Source: Cohnella hashimotonis
Lineage (GTDB): Bacteria; Bacillota; Bacilli; Paenibacillales; Paenibacillaceae
Direction of reading: 5' to 3'
Assembly: GCF_030014955.1 (NCBI RefSeq)
Contig: NZ_JAGRPV010000001.1
Span: forward strand, 3,100,001-3,164,000
Length of the DNA: 64,000 bases
The notes below the pieces were generated by a model. The model did not search any database and was not told the origin of the DNA. It saw only the letters and a program-made list of their open reading frames with translations. Below are positions 36,093-44,681 of this stretch, piece by piece (within the stretch, counting starts at the first letter, position 1; each line of letters starts with the position of its first letter). The translations under genes were made by a program, and so were the position numbers.

Positions 36093-37891
36093 CCTTCGTT
36101 TCCTCCTTTGTGCACCTTATTCCTTAACATCAACGTAAACGTTGTTCCGTACGCGCTGCTGCTTTCGAAAGAAACGCCGCAATCGTCGCCATATAGGAGC
36201 CTGATCCTCGCTTGAACGTTCAGCAAGCCGATGGAAGAACGGTTTTCGACCGACTCTCCGTGTTTAGGCGTTCCGGCTAACCTTGCACGGAGCCATTCCT
36301 GTCTTTCCGAATCGATCGGCATGCCGTTGTTCCAAATTTTCACCTGTACGCGATCTCCGTCTTCCATTGTCGCTTCGATTCTGACGATTCCGGAATGACG
36401 GCTTCGGCTTACGCCATGGAGAATGCTGTTCTCCACGATCGGCTGCAGAAGCATCTTCGGAATCGGCGCTTGCTCCAACCCCGGTTCGACGTAAATCAAA
36501 TAATCGAATTTCTCTTCGAAGCGGATTTTCTGGATAGACAAATACAACCGGATTTGTTGAATTTCCATCTCCATCGTCGACATATCTTCACCGCTAATGT
36601 TGTAACGAAACATTTTTGCAAGCGATCTGCTAATAAACGATATTCTGGCATCTCCGTCGATGGCGGATAAACTATCGATGATTCCGAGCGTATTATAAAG
36701 AAAATGAGGATTGATCTGGGATTGCAAGCTTTTAATTTCCGCGTTTTTCTTGATGATTTCAGATTCGTATACCTTCAAAATAAGACGGTTGATTTCCTTG
36801 GCCATTCGGTTGAACGACGACGTGATGTACCCTAACTCGTCATAGCTTCTAACCGGGAGGCTCACCTCGTAATTTCCGACTTCGATCGCCTTCATGCCTT
36901 TGCTTAATTCTTTAAGGGGCGTAATCGTCCGAGAGTAGAACAATCCGGCTAACAGCATGGAGAATAGCAAGCTTAACGACCCGATTACGATGGTGCTTTT
37001 CGTGAAATCGTTTACAGGTTTAATGAGCAGCTTAACCGGCATCATCGTCACGAGCATCCAGTCGGATCTCTCCAATTTCTCGTAAAGGACTAAAGCCGAT
37101 CCGAAATCCCTTCTTGAATAGAAGTGTCCGCCTTTCGCTTTCTTGGCGGACTTCAGATCATCGGGACTAAGCAGGGATTCGCCTCTTTCCGACGGAACGA
37201 GGGAATGCACGATGGTACCGTCGGTTGCCTTGACAATATATGTGCGGTTAGACTGGTCTCCTTCTACTTTCTTGAACCATTGATCTAAGGAATGGAAAGA
37301 TAAATTGTACATCATGACTCCGATGATCGGACCCGGAGAAGTGAGCGAGATACTTCGAATGGCTTGCGTGAAAGTAAGCGTCTGCTCCATCTGGTCTGCA
37401 TTTAATCCGTATATGGTCGATGGAACCCAAACGCCTTTGCCGCTCGCTTCGATGGCGATGCGGGCAATGCGCGCCTTTTCTTCCGGCAGCATATCCGGAA
37501 TCGCGTTTCCGGCTCTAAGGGAAAATCCGTTTAACTGGTCGACGGTAATCGACCACACGATGGGGTTGTCGTTCACATAAATCGTGAAGTCGCCCGTGTA
37601 TTTACTCAGCGCGTCCGGGTTGCTGCCCATGCTTTGGACGAACTTCTGAAATTCAAAATCCCTAAAGTTGCTCCAAGCGAAGCCGCGAACATTCTCCAAA
37701 TAGGAATTGAACGCGACCGCAGACTGCTGCATCGCTCTTTCGCTTGTCTCGACGGCCTGCCGCTTTAAATCTCCCGCCGTGCGGGAATAAAAGTTCGCCA
37801 CGAGCACCGACACCGTGAGCACGATAATGAGAAAGGACGTCAGCATCATTTTTCGGTACATGGATCTTCCGAAATAGCGGAAAATAAACAA
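36089..37891 (-). CDS. YesM-type membrane sensor histidine kinase
   Basis: 600 residues. One membrane helix near residues 14-35, an extracellular Cache-like sensor of about 250 residues, a second helix near 290-310, HAMP (ITPLKELSKGMKAIEVGNYE), and a His_kinase/HATPase pair with the phospho-acceptor His396 in SQINPHFLYNTLGIID. It senses a sugar or the loaded binding protein outside the cell and phosphorylates the YesN-type regulator whose gene overlaps its end. The start is uncertain: TTG 37891 gives the expected N-terminus, with ATG 37861 as the alternative. Confidence 0.92.
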   Translation of the reverse strand: MFIFRYFGRSMYRKMMLTSFLIIVLTVSVLVANFYSRTAGDLKRQAVETSERAMQQSAVAFNSYLENVRGFAWSNFRDFEFQKFVQSMGSNPDALSKYTGDFTIYVNDNPIVWSITVDQLNGFSLRAGNAIPDMLPEEKARIARIAIEASGKGVWVPSTIYGLNADQMEQTLTFTQAIRSISLTSPGPIIGVMMYNLSFHSLDQWFKKVEGDQSNRTYIVKATDGTIVHSLVPSERGESLLSPDDLKSAKKAKGGHFYSRRDFGSALVLYEKLERSDWMLVTMMPVKLLIKPVNDFTKSTIVIGSLSLLFSMLLAGLFYSRTITPLKELSKGMKAIEVGNYEVSLPVRSYDELGYITSSFNRMAKEINRLILKVYESEIIKKNAEIKSLQSQINPHFLYNTLGIIDSLSAIDGDARISFISRSLAKMFRYNISGEDMSTMEMEIQQIRLYLSIQKIRFEEKFDYLIYVEPGLEQAPIPKMLLQPIVENSILHGVSRSRHSGIVRIEATMEDGDRVQVKIWNNGMPIDSERQEWLRARLAGTPKHGESVENRSSIGLLNVQARIRLLYGDDCGVSFESSSAYGTTFTLMLRNKVHKGGNEG

Positions 37892-37943
37892 CGCAACCAG
37901 AGATCGTCACCATCCTAATCGAAATTGATCTATTTTCTACATC

Positions 37944-37972
37944 TTACAACAAACCTCCGTTCTTTTTTTCAA
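37944..37972 (-). promoter_or_regulatory. Promoter of the two-component operon
   Basis: On the minus strand TTGAAA (37972-37967), 17-base spacer, TTGTAA (37949-37944). Confidence 0.5.
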
Positions 37973-37988
37973 TCGTTCAGCTGCCGGA

Positions 37989-38026
37989 ATATGAAATTAT
38001 GAATGTAAGGATATGAAATTCATAAG
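37989..38026. promoter_or_regulatory. Direct repeat ATATGAAATT, candidate YesN-type binding site
   Basis: ATATGAAATTATGAAT (37989-38004) and ATATGAAATTCATAAG (38011-38026) start 22 bases apart, two helical turns, and end about 17 bases upstream of the -35 box. AraC-type dimers bind such spaced direct repeats. Confidence 0.5.
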
Positions 38027-38052
38027 GTCCGCTATATTCTGATAAGTGTAAT

Positions 38053-38100
38053 AAAACCGACCGCCTAAGCTCTTCAAGGAAGAGCACGGGCGGTCGGTTT
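38053..38100 (-). terminator. Long terminator after the DUF1206 gene
   Basis: AAACCGACCGCC pairs with GGCGGTCGGTTT, with an inner GCTCTTC/GAAGAGC pair. It works in the minus direction, with TTTTATT following. Confidence 0.93.
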
Positions 38101-38116
38101 CACTCGCGGCCAATCG

Positions 38117-38992
38117 TTATGAATAAATGGTCTTCCGGTAACGGGCCAGTCCGAACATATAGAGCCCGTACGCTACGAACCCGAACGCCGCTGCGCCGAG
38201 CAGCCATCGGCCGTGCGGCTGCAGCGCAAGCTCGGCGAGCGCGTCGTCCAAGCCTTTTGTTTCTTCAGGATCGGAAAAGACGGCGGTGCGCACGAGAAAA
38301 TAACCGATGAGGCCGAATACGACGCCTCTGGCACACAGACCGAACTTCGCAGTAGCCAAAAGAGGTCGATACATAGCAGGTTTTATTTCATTCAATTTGA
38401 ATGAGTCCGTAAAGGAGTTGCGTATCGCTTTGACAATTTCAATAATCCCGTAAATAGCGAAGCCGAGACCGGCTGCCGCAATTAACGTAGCGCCAAGCGG
38501 CTGCTGCAGAAGTATAGCTGTCAACGTCTGTTCTTTGTTTCCCGAAGACGGCTGGTCGCCCAAGATCGTTTTCGCTGTATGGTAAGTGATTACCGCATAG
38601 AAGATTCCTACGCCAAAACGAGAGGCGCGTACTAAAATTCCTTTAATGTCCCCTCCCTCGCCGTCCGGATCTGCGAATGCTTGTACAAACCGCCAAGCCG
38701 AGAATCCAGCCAGTCCGACGGCAAGTATGAGCAGCAGAATGCCGCCTAACGGCTGTGCGCCGATCGTCTCAATGGCACCATTCGTATCCGACGTTTCCTT
38801 TCGATGCCCGACCGCGGTCATCATTGCCAATGCCCCGATCATGATATAGACAGTCCCTTTAGCCAAGTAGCCCGCTCTGGCGAACTTATCGATCGCAGGC
38901 AACGCTTCGCGAATCGCCTTTCGTGATTTCGTTGTAGGGGAATCATTTATATGCACGTTCTCCGCGTATTTTTCCGTGTTAAGGCCGCTCAT
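38117..38992 (-). CDS. DUF1206 family membrane protein
   Basis: 291 residues with six membrane helices in three similar pairs, the known DUF1206 layout. Each pair has a soluble start such as DKFARAGYLAKGTVYIMIGA, RASRFGVGIFYAVITYHTA or ATAKFGLCARGVVFGLIGYF. The function of the family is unknown; members are linked to stress-tolerant soil bacteria. ATG 38992 is chosen; ATG 39082 would add 30 polar residues, and neither has a clear ribosome binding site at the best distance. It has its own terminator and stands alone. Confidence 0.8.
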   Translation of the reverse strand: MSGLNTEKYAENVHINDSPTTKSRKAIREALPAIDKFARAGYLAKGTVYIMIGALAMMTAVGHRKETSDTNGAIETIGAQPLGGILLLILAVGLAGFSAWRFVQAFADPDGEGGDIKGILVRASRFGVGIFYAVITYHTAKTILGDQPSSGNKEQTLTAILLQQPLGATLIAAAGLGFAIYGIIEIVKAIRNSFTDSFKLNEIKPAMYRPLLATAKFGLCARGVVFGLIGYFLVRTAVFSDPEETKGLDDALAELALQPHGRWLLGAAAFGFVAYGLYMFGLARYRKTIYS

Positions 38993-39153
38993 CGTTCGGC
39001 GAAAATTTTTAGCCTTCGCCTTCCCTCCCCGCTGATTATAAGTCGAACCCTCATTACCCATCCAGCCAAACCCGCAAAACATGAACTTCTATTCCCATGG
39101 TGCGTCGCCGGATAAATTAGTCCAAAAGTTGGGAATATCTTGTATCGCTACAA

Positions 39154-39178
39154 CAAAAAATCCGCGTTAGACGCGGAT
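39154..39178 (-). terminator. Terminator after the DUF1871-like gene
   Basis: ATCCGCGT (39160-39167) pairs with ACGCGGAT (39171-39178); on the minus strand TTTTTT follows. Confidence 0.88.
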
Positions 39179-39266
39179 CAAATACGATATAAGATGTAGT
39201 CGTCTGCACACGGAATCAAGAAATTAGCCCTTCCGAACCTTAAAAATAACTATGTCGACATATGAA

Positions 39267-39611
39267 TTAATGGTTGATGATCGTTGAATACCATTTCACC
39301 AAGCGTATACTGAAGTCCCTATGCTTTTTTATAAACCTTTCCTTATAGTCACCTTTAATCGTTTCAATACCCATACCAAAGTGGTCATCGAGCTCGTGAA
39401 TAATAAACTCAAAAATATCTTTTTGATCCCTACCCTGTTGCAGTAATGAGATCAACTGGACAGTGATACAGTCATACTCATCTTTTGGCGCACCGCCATT
39501 TATTAATCCAATTGGATCCCATTCATTTACGATTGGTTCAAGTTGCATGTATAACGCATCGTACTGCTTCTTTAAATTTTTGACTTGAGTATTTGAGGGA
39601 TGTTCCCACAT
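39267..39611 (-). CDS. DUF1871-like small protein
   Basis: 114 residues, soluble and acidic. The conserved-looking core is VNEWDPIGLINGGAPKDEYD near residue 35, a pattern known from short DUF1871-type Bacillus proteins; similar cores occur in proteins annotated as toxin immunity factors. The rest is helical (LISLLQQGRDQKDIFEFIIH). ATG 39611 is chosen over two starts further upstream because the TTAGGTG site precedes it by six bases. It opens an AT-rich row of small genes on the minus strand. The function is unknown. Confidence 0.65.
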   Translation of the reverse strand: MWEHPSNTQVKNLKKQYDALYMQLEPIVNEWDPIGLINGGAPKDEYDCITVQLISLLQQGRDQKDIFEFIIHELDDHFGMGIETIKGDYKERFIKKHRDFSIRLVKWYSTIINH

Positions 39612-39803
39612 ACGCATCACCTAACAACAGAGAGTTGATTAACGTAATTTAGCCGTTAGCGGCGGAATCATCTGAACGGTATTTTACAAAATCTGTAATG
39701 GACCATTCATTCCAAGTTTCTTTATTTTATTGTTTTTATCCATGAAAATTAAAATCCTCTCAATGAAACACAATTATTACCATATTTAACCTTCTTTTAA
39801 ACG

Positions 39804-40109
39804 TTAAATTATTAACTGGTTTACTATATGAATTGCTTTTTTCATTCCTTCATACAATTCGGTTACTGAACGATATTCTTCTTTGAATACTGGGTTGCTC
39901 CATTCTGAGTTCTTGATAATGTATATAATAAAAATGCCATTTAGAGTTGAAAATCTGCCATACCATCCGACATCAACTAAGTATCCATTTGGATATTCGA
40001 CCATAAACATATCTTCATCTAACCATTTAAGATCGGTCATATCTTCAGGACTTAATTTATAAGAATTCCATTTAACAATTCCTGGTCTGAAATCAAAGTT
40101 TTCAAACAT
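39804..40109 (-). CDS. Small hypothetical protein
   Basis: 101 residues, soluble. I do not recognise the family. The sequence is rich in aromatic residues (FRPGIVKWNSYKL, YPNGYLVDVGWYGRFSTLNG) and looks like a single alpha/beta domain of the kind found among immunity-like proteins of Bacilli. ATG 40109 has GAGAGG six bases upstream and is preferred to ATG 40178. Codon use is AT-rich like its neighbours. Confidence 0.6.
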   Translation of the reverse strand: MFENFDFRPGIVKWNSYKLSPEDMTDLKWLDEDMFMVEYPNGYLVDVGWYGRFSTLNGIFIIYIIKNSEWSNPVFKEEYRSVTELYEGMKKAIHIVNQLII

Positions 40110-40357
40110 TTTATACCTCTCAATCTTATATATCACCAAATTCGTACATATGTATAGAAACTTGCATCCGATACACAAACTCCAATCTCTGTACGCGTAC
40201 TGCGCTAATGGCGCGGATGCGGATACCGCTATCGTTAACGAAAAGTGTTAATGTTAGATCGTAAAGAGGAGTTTTTAAAGCAAGTGTCGTGTCGTTGCGT
40301 TCCAAACGTCGTTAATGAGATACTGTATTCCGCGTACATCGAGCTTCGCGAAAATAA

Positions 40358-40771
40358 TTAATTTCTATTTTTCAATGGAATAACAAGTTTTAGCCCTGAC
40401 CATACCTCATCAACAGCACAAACCTTAACGTCCACCAGACCTATGCTTAATGCATATTTTCTTATAATCTCATCGCTTAAATCAGTCATTATTTTTGAAG
40501 CCTTCTTCGGCCAAGAAACCCAGATCATGCCTGATTGATTGATTCTGTCCTTAAATTCGCTTAATAAAGGGAATAATTCCTCTTGCGATGAAGAGAATAG
40601 ATGAATAAAATCCACTTCATGCGAGTTACAATCTCTACTTAATCGCTCGATCATTGGGATTTCGCCTAGTAAAGTAAAATAATGAATGGGCTCATTAATC
40701 AACAACACCCTTGATCCCGTTTTAATTCCGAGCTTTTTTACGAGTGGAGTTACCGAATAACCAATACTCAT
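40358..40771 (-). CDS. DUF3052-like protein
   Basis: 137 residues. The N-terminus (SIGYSVTPLVKKLGIKTG then VLLINEP) and the middle (SQEELFPLLSEFKDRINQSG then MIWVSWPKKAS) match the DUF3052 pattern, a small Rossmann-like domain of unknown function often encoded near methyltransferase or stress genes. No catalytic residue can be named. ATG 40771 is preceded by GGAGGT. It is one of several small single-gene units in this AT-rich stretch. Confidence 0.7.
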   Translation of the reverse strand: MSIGYSVTPLVKKLGIKTGSRVLLINEPIHYFTLLGEIPMIERLSRDCNSHEVDFIHLFSSSQEELFPLLSEFKDRINQSGMIWVSWPKKASKIMTDLSDEIIRKYALSIGLVDVKVCAVDEVWSGLKLVIPLKNRN

Positions 40772-40850
40772 TATATCAACCTCCGTCGTCTGGCTTTAAA
40801 GATAAGAAATCAAGTAAGTGAATGGACCAACCATACCAATGCCAGTACAC

Positions 40851-41402
40851 TCAAAGACAGGCAAGTTTAATATCCTCTAAAGGTACGTTGTTTGAGATAT
40901 CAAATAACCGAACGAAGGTGACATTAAAGCTTGGAAACGACGGTAAAGCTTCTCTTGCAGCCAATTTCATTTCTATGATTTCTGCTTCATTCATACCCCA
41001 TTTTGTTTGACCTAAAGTCAAATGTGGAATGAAGTTTTCCAACTCTGTATTACTGTCAATAAATTCGGGCGGTGGGGTGATCGCGTCTACCAAATTCTTA
41101 TGTAGGTTATATATCTCTTTCGATTCAACGCTAAGGAAAGTAACCGCTGTTCCAAATGAACCTGGTTTAGACAATGTGATTTGGAAGTTTGGAAATGAAG
41201 CACAAGCTTCCCTTACCTTTTCAAGCCAAATCATATCCTCCGTAAGTCCATTTGAGAGTTTAACAGTGATATGTGGCTCAACAGGAGCCCTAAATCCATC
41301 ATTTTCCCATCGATTTCGAAACGTCTTAGCCCAATTATTGCGGAATACCAAAATTTTTTCTTTATAATCTTCAGGTGGAATAATTCCTATGAAAAAAGGC
41401 AT
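40851..41402 (-). CDS. 2'-5' RNA ligase / cyclic phosphodiesterase family protein
   Basis: 183 residues. The two His-x-Thr motifs that form the active site of the 2H phosphoesterase superfamily are present: EPHITVKLSNG near residue 45 and IPHLTLGQTKWG near residue 128. Members join or hydrolyse 2'-5' or 2',3'-cyclic phosphate bonds in RNA and nucleotides. The length and the N-terminal start (MPFFIGIIPPEDYKEKI) resemble the YjcG group of Bacilli. The physiological substrate is unknown. Confidence 0.85.
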   Translation of the reverse strand: MPFFIGIIPPEDYKEKILVFRNNWAKTFRNRWENDGFRAPVEPHITVKLSNGLTEDMIWLEKVREACASFPNFQITLSKPGSFGTAVTFLSVESKEIYNLHKNLVDAITPPPEFIDSNTELENFIPHLTLGQTKWGMNEAEIIEMKLAAREALPSFPSFNVTFVRLFDISNNVPLEDIKLACL

Positions 41403-41426
41403 TTTTACACCCCTTGTAGATTGTAT

Positions 41427-41699
41427 TTATTTTCTCGAACCCCTTTTAACCTCTTTATTGAACCAATGGATATACCCGCAGCGGTCACAAGTCAAAATAT
41501 TCGCCGAACGATTTGCAAAATCCAGGTTTAAAAAGCTCATCAAAGATGTATTTAACTGAGCATAGCCATGTTTGAATTTATCATACCGACAATGAATACA
41601 AGATACAGGTATTCCATTCGCGTTATATGGGCCTGGCCCTATTGATTCCTTTAGTTTCCTGGCGAATCGTTTAAAGAACTTCTTCGTTCCAAACGACAC
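41427..41699 (-). CDS. Small zinc-ribbon protein
   Basis: About 90 residues. Two Cys pairs, CIHC near residue 34 and CDRCGY near residue 71, are spaced like a zinc ribbon. GTG 41699 follows a GAGAGG site at a longish distance; TTG 41717 is an alternative. The protein is basic and could bind nucleic acid, but no named family is clear. It lies 24 bases after the 2'-5' ligase gene is entered on the same strand (upstream of it), so the two could share a transcript. Confidence 0.6.
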   Translation of the reverse strand: MSFGTKKFFKRFARKLKESIGPGPYNANGIPVSCIHCRYDKFKHGYAQLNTSLMSFLNLDFANRSANILTCDRCGYIHWFNKEVKRGSRK

Positions 41700-41759
41700 A
41701 ATCCCACATCCTCTCAAGGCTGCCGCATGCAGTCCTGAACTTGTACATATTAATCCCTC

Positions 41760-42272
41760 TTACTCTACAATTGTAATTACATTACCGTCTGGATCATGAA
41801 CATGAAAGTATTTGCCGCAGGGCAAGTTATCATGGCGATTCGATACGGTTACCTCATTTTCCAGCAATTGCGTATAAAATGCTTCAGCATCATCGGTACG
41901 CAACTCAAAGATGGGCGCCGGCTTTCCATGTCGTGTAAAATGTAAAGGAATCAGTTCTTGCTCTTCATGCATTAGAACGCTTGGACCATTTTCTCCAAGC
42001 TGAATGATTGCATTGGCGTTTTGATCAAAGCGCATAGGTTCGCGTAGCAAGATGACACCAAGATTTTCAACGTACCATTCTGCTGAAACCTCGACATTTC
42101 GGACAGGAAGATTAATACATGCAAGTCCTGTGATCCTTTTTATTCCCTTCGTGACAAGCACCGACCCTAATTTCTGTTCCGTCTTCGTTTGGTCCACCAA
42201 CTCAAACAACTCCTTCTTTAAAATTCCTTCTTTAAATCTGCGAAAACCACTTTCCACCAAGCTAAGACGCAT
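41760..42272 (-). CDS. VOC (glyoxalase/bleomycin resistance) family protein with N-terminal extension
   Basis: 170 residues. From about residue 46 a VOC fold is clear (TGLACINLPVRNVEVSAEWY, FELRTDDAEAFYTQLL, YFHVHDPDGNVITIVE). The first 45 residues (with LVESGFRRF) are not part of it and recall the C-terminal end of AHSA1/SRPBCC proteins, so the gene may be a fusion or a truncated join. VOC proteins bind a metal and act on varied small molecules or bind drugs; the substrate is unknown. Usual single VOC proteins are about 125 residues. Confidence 0.7.
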   Translation of the reverse strand: MRLSLVESGFRRFKEGILKKELFELVDQTKTEQKLGSVLVTKGIKRITGLACINLPVRNVEVSAEWYVENLGVILLREPMRFDQNANAIIQLGENGPSVLMHEEQELIPLHFTRHGKPAPIFELRTDDAEAFYTQLLENEVTVSNRHDNLPCGKYFHVHDPDGNVITIVE

Positions 42273-42395
42273 ATCATACAGTATACTTCGATACGACCCT
42301 ATATTTACCTTCTATTACTTGTTGTGCTATTCTCCCGCTTGCTTAATGCGCAAAAACTCGGCGGTGAACATGCGGAGGAGAGATTGAAAAAGAAA

Positions 42396-42425
42396 AGGCC
42401 AGTGTTCATGGGAATGACTGGCTTT
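42396..42425 (-). terminator. Terminator in the decayed WG region
   Basis: AAGGCCAGT (42396-42404) and ACTGGCTTT (42417-42425) pair; the minus strand then runs into TTTTC. It lies beyond the WG-repeat remnant. Confidence 0.7.
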
Positions 42426-42503
42426 CACTTTGCCCGTCTGCTGGATCACTGTCCACGGACCGTTTTTCTTGACGCTTGCCTTTGCCATTCAATTTGACAG
42501 GCG

Positions 42504-42745
42504 TCAATCCGGCGCTCGAAGCTTTTCGCTTCCTCGTACCGAGGCTTGATTTTCCATGCGCCCGACTTGTCGATGCAACCTCACTTGCTGTTCACCAAGA
42601 CAGGAGCGAGGCCGTTCACGAATGAATCGACATTGGCGTAGCGGTCCTGATTCAACGGCATGCCGTCCGTTCGGATAAAATGCCAGCAAACCTGGAACTT
42701 GACGCCGGCCCTGTCCTGTTAGAAGTCCTTCACGATTATAAAATT
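42504..42745 (-). pseudogene. Decayed WG-repeat protein gene
   Basis: Reading the minus strand in one frame gives FQVCWHFIRTDGM, then DRYANVDSFVNGLAPVLVNS, a TGA at 42581-42583, and GCIDKSGAWKIKPRYEEAK directly after it. The last part is a clean WG repeat (G-C/Y-ID-x-SG-x-W-x-IKPRY-x-EA). A second in-frame stop lies at 42719-42721. WG-repeat proteins are surface or signalling proteins with beta-propeller-like folds; this copy is dead. The small membrane ORF upstream (42780-42887) may be its former N-terminus. Confidence 0.7.
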
Positions 42746-42779
42746 GACTAATGCTCAAATCGTTATTTTTTCTCCAATA

Positions 42780-42887
42780 TTATATGGAACTAAATGTCTT
42801 CAACCACCACCATAGAAAAAGAAAAGGAACTGCACATGTTACCATCACCAATATGACAACAGTTTTATTTCTTCTTCGTTTCCCCAT
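42780..42887 (-). CDS. 35-residue membrane micro-protein, possibly the anchor of the decayed WG gene
   Basis: ATG 42887 is preceded by CGGAGGG with good spacing. The peptide starts with a basic cluster (MGKRRRNK), followed by a single hydrophobic helix (TVVILVMVTCAVPFLFLWWW) and a short tail. The strong ribosome binding site argues that it is translated. Since WG-repeat proteins often have such a membrane anchor and the WG remnant lies 35 bases downstream on the same strand, it could equally be the surviving 5' end of that gene. Confidence 0.55.
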   Translation of the reverse strand: MGKRRRNKTVVILVMVTCAVPFLFLWWWLKTFSSI

Positions 42888-42965
42888 GTATATCCCTCCG
42901 CGTCTACTATACCATTAAGGAATTCGTGCGTGCGGTAGAGGCCGCTTCAGGGATCGCCAGAAAAA

Positions 42966-42994
42966 CGAATGACCTCCGTTTGCCGGAGGTCATT
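42966..42994 (-). terminator. Terminator after the GH-like gene
   Basis: AATGACCTCC (42968-42977) pairs with GGAGGTCATT (42984-42993), followed on the minus strand by CGTTTTT. Confidence 0.88.
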
Positions 42995-43010
42995 TGTCCA
43001 ATTGTGTTAC

Positions 43011-44612
43011 TCACAGCTGAATTTCCGTATCATATTCTGATAGAGAGCCTGATCCGGTTAGAACCGCAAAGGACAGCGGTTTTAAGCGAACGGGATGCTT
43101 GCCCCCCGACATTTCGACGACGCCCTGATTTTCGGTTTCCAACAGGTTATACAAAATGACCTTCTCGCTATTCTTCAGCCATACCAGTCCGATATAGCCT
43201 CCTTCGACGATGTGCGGGAATTCCCGCGTATCTTGACCGATTCGCGCTTGAAGCATCGATACTTCCACAGCGTCGGGCTTTGATGTCGCTTCATGCTCCC
43301 AGCAGACAAGATTGAAAGCCATAGCCTTTAACGCTTCGATAACCGCTTTATTTTTCAACACGGCCTTTTGGTCAAAAATAACTTGCTTGTAGCGAGGCAG
43401 CTTCGCTTGCCATTCCTGCGTGAGTTCATAATCGCCGAAAAACAGGAGCAGCTCCCCGTCATCTTCGCGCTGGTCCGCACGCAAGGGCTTGACCGGCAAG
43501 CCCGCCAATACCGGCAAGCTGGTCGGGATAATGGATTCCGCATAAGCGCCGTGCGTACCGTAAGCAAGGTGAACCGGATAGGTTCTCTCTCTGTCCACGC
43601 AGTCATGGTCAAATGCTCGCAATACCGGAAGCGCATCAGCAATCGCTTTCCAATAGCTGTCATCCATCACCCATGTGCCGCTCATGAAGAGGATATTTTC
43701 GAGCCCGGCCGCTATCGCCAGCTTCGCTTTATATACCAAATTATGTTCCTTTAGAGACCGGGGAGGGAAAATCGTCGTTTCGCTAAAAGCGAAAGGTTTG
43801 TCTATGAAGTTCAGGTGGTAAGCGATGCCGAGCATTTCTTCGCCTTTTGCGTACGGATTGGCGAATTTTCGATCAGTGAATTGATGCTCCCCGACTCTGA
43901 ACAGCGTGTCCGGCATTTCTTCCCGTATTGCAGCAATATCGATGCCGTGACGCTCGTCGCCGAAATGCATGACCATAATCCCCGGCTTCACGCCTTCTAT
44001 GTCCGTCGCCTTCATGACAGCCGTAACTTTGTCGCATTGAAAGGCAACCCAATCCTTCATTAAGGCCGTGTCCAGTCTGTCTGACATTCGCGCGCTCAAG
44101 GTTTCCCTCGTCTCTTGACGGCGATAAATCGCGTTAAATTCCGTTATGCATGCATCGCAATAGCAGCCTTCTATATTGGCATTTAAGTTGCCGACGCGCA
44201 GATCGTCATCGAGAAACACTTCTTTAAAGCCTGCATCGCGGAGCAGCTTGGCCGCATTCCCATTGTCCTCGATCAGACAAGAATCGATCGCCCCGCAGAA
44301 ATAGGCGGTTCCCCCTTTGTTATCGATCCGATAGTGCCAATGCTCGGGGATTTTCAGCTTTGAATCGGGGTCGTCCGGGTTAAGCGAATTGCCCGGGTGC
44401 CCGATCGGGATCGTCAGCGCACCGATTTCAAGTCCGTTTTGTTCCGCAAAATCCTTCGCTTGCTTAAGCTCTTCTAGATCGATCATGTCTCCGGAGAAAA
44501 AACCGGCGATCCAAATTTTCTCGATCCCTGCTTTCTTCATATTTGCAACCAGCGCATCCCTCGTGGATAAATCCAGCAGCGGTTCATGGGCCATGCTATA
44601 ATGCAGCTTCAT
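43011..44612 (-). CDS. Hypothetical glycoside-hydrolase-like TIM-barrel protein
   Basis: 533 residues, no signal peptide. The N-terminal 330 residues look like a TIM barrel (KIWIAGFFSGDM, FLDDDLRVGNLNANIEGCYC, GIMVMHFGDERHGID). The pattern DDDLR followed by C-Y-C-DAC is known from uncharacterised glycoside-hydrolase-like proteins, where the Cys cluster may bind a metal. A C-terminal part has a Rossmann-like middle and a beta-sandwich (VILYNLLETENQGV, RLKPLSFAVLTGSG), as in beta-galactosidase trimer domains. The substrate is unknown. It is a single gene with its own terminator. Confidence 0.6.
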   Translation of the reverse strand: MKLHYSMAHEPLLDLSTRDALVANMKKAGIEKIWIAGFFSGDMIDLEELKQAKDFAEQNGLEIGALTIPIGHPGNSLNPDDPDSKLKIPEHWHYRIDNKGGTAYFCGAIDSCLIEDNGNAAKLLRDAGFKEVFLDDDLRVGNLNANIEGCYCDACITEFNAIYRRQETRETLSARMSDRLDTALMKDWVAFQCDKVTAVMKATDIEGVKPGIMVMHFGDERHGIDIAAIREEMPDTLFRVGEHQFTDRKFANPYAKGEEMLGIAYHLNFIDKPFAFSETTIFPPRSLKEHNLVYKAKLAIAAGLENILFMSGTWVMDDSYWKAIADALPVLRAFDHDCVDRERTYPVHLAYGTHGAYAESIIPTSLPVLAGLPVKPLRADQREDDGELLLFFGDYELTQEWQAKLPRYKQVIFDQKAVLKNKAVIEALKAMAFNLVCWEHEATSKPDAVEVSMLQARIGQDTREFPHIVEGGYIGLVWLKNSEKVILYNLLETENQGVVEMSGGKHPVRLKPLSFAVLTGSGSLSEYDTEIQL

Positions 44613-44681
44613 CTTGGCTCCCCTTTCAATTTCATTTGCTTACTTCATCTTTCGATCCCTTATTTTACCTCAACTGATTTC

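Noticed and set aside
42405..42510. Tail frame (GLTPVKLNGKGK...) near the WG remnant as an IS transposase end
   Set aside because: Only a short stretch with a vague resemblance; no DDE motif or terminal inverted repeats nearby.
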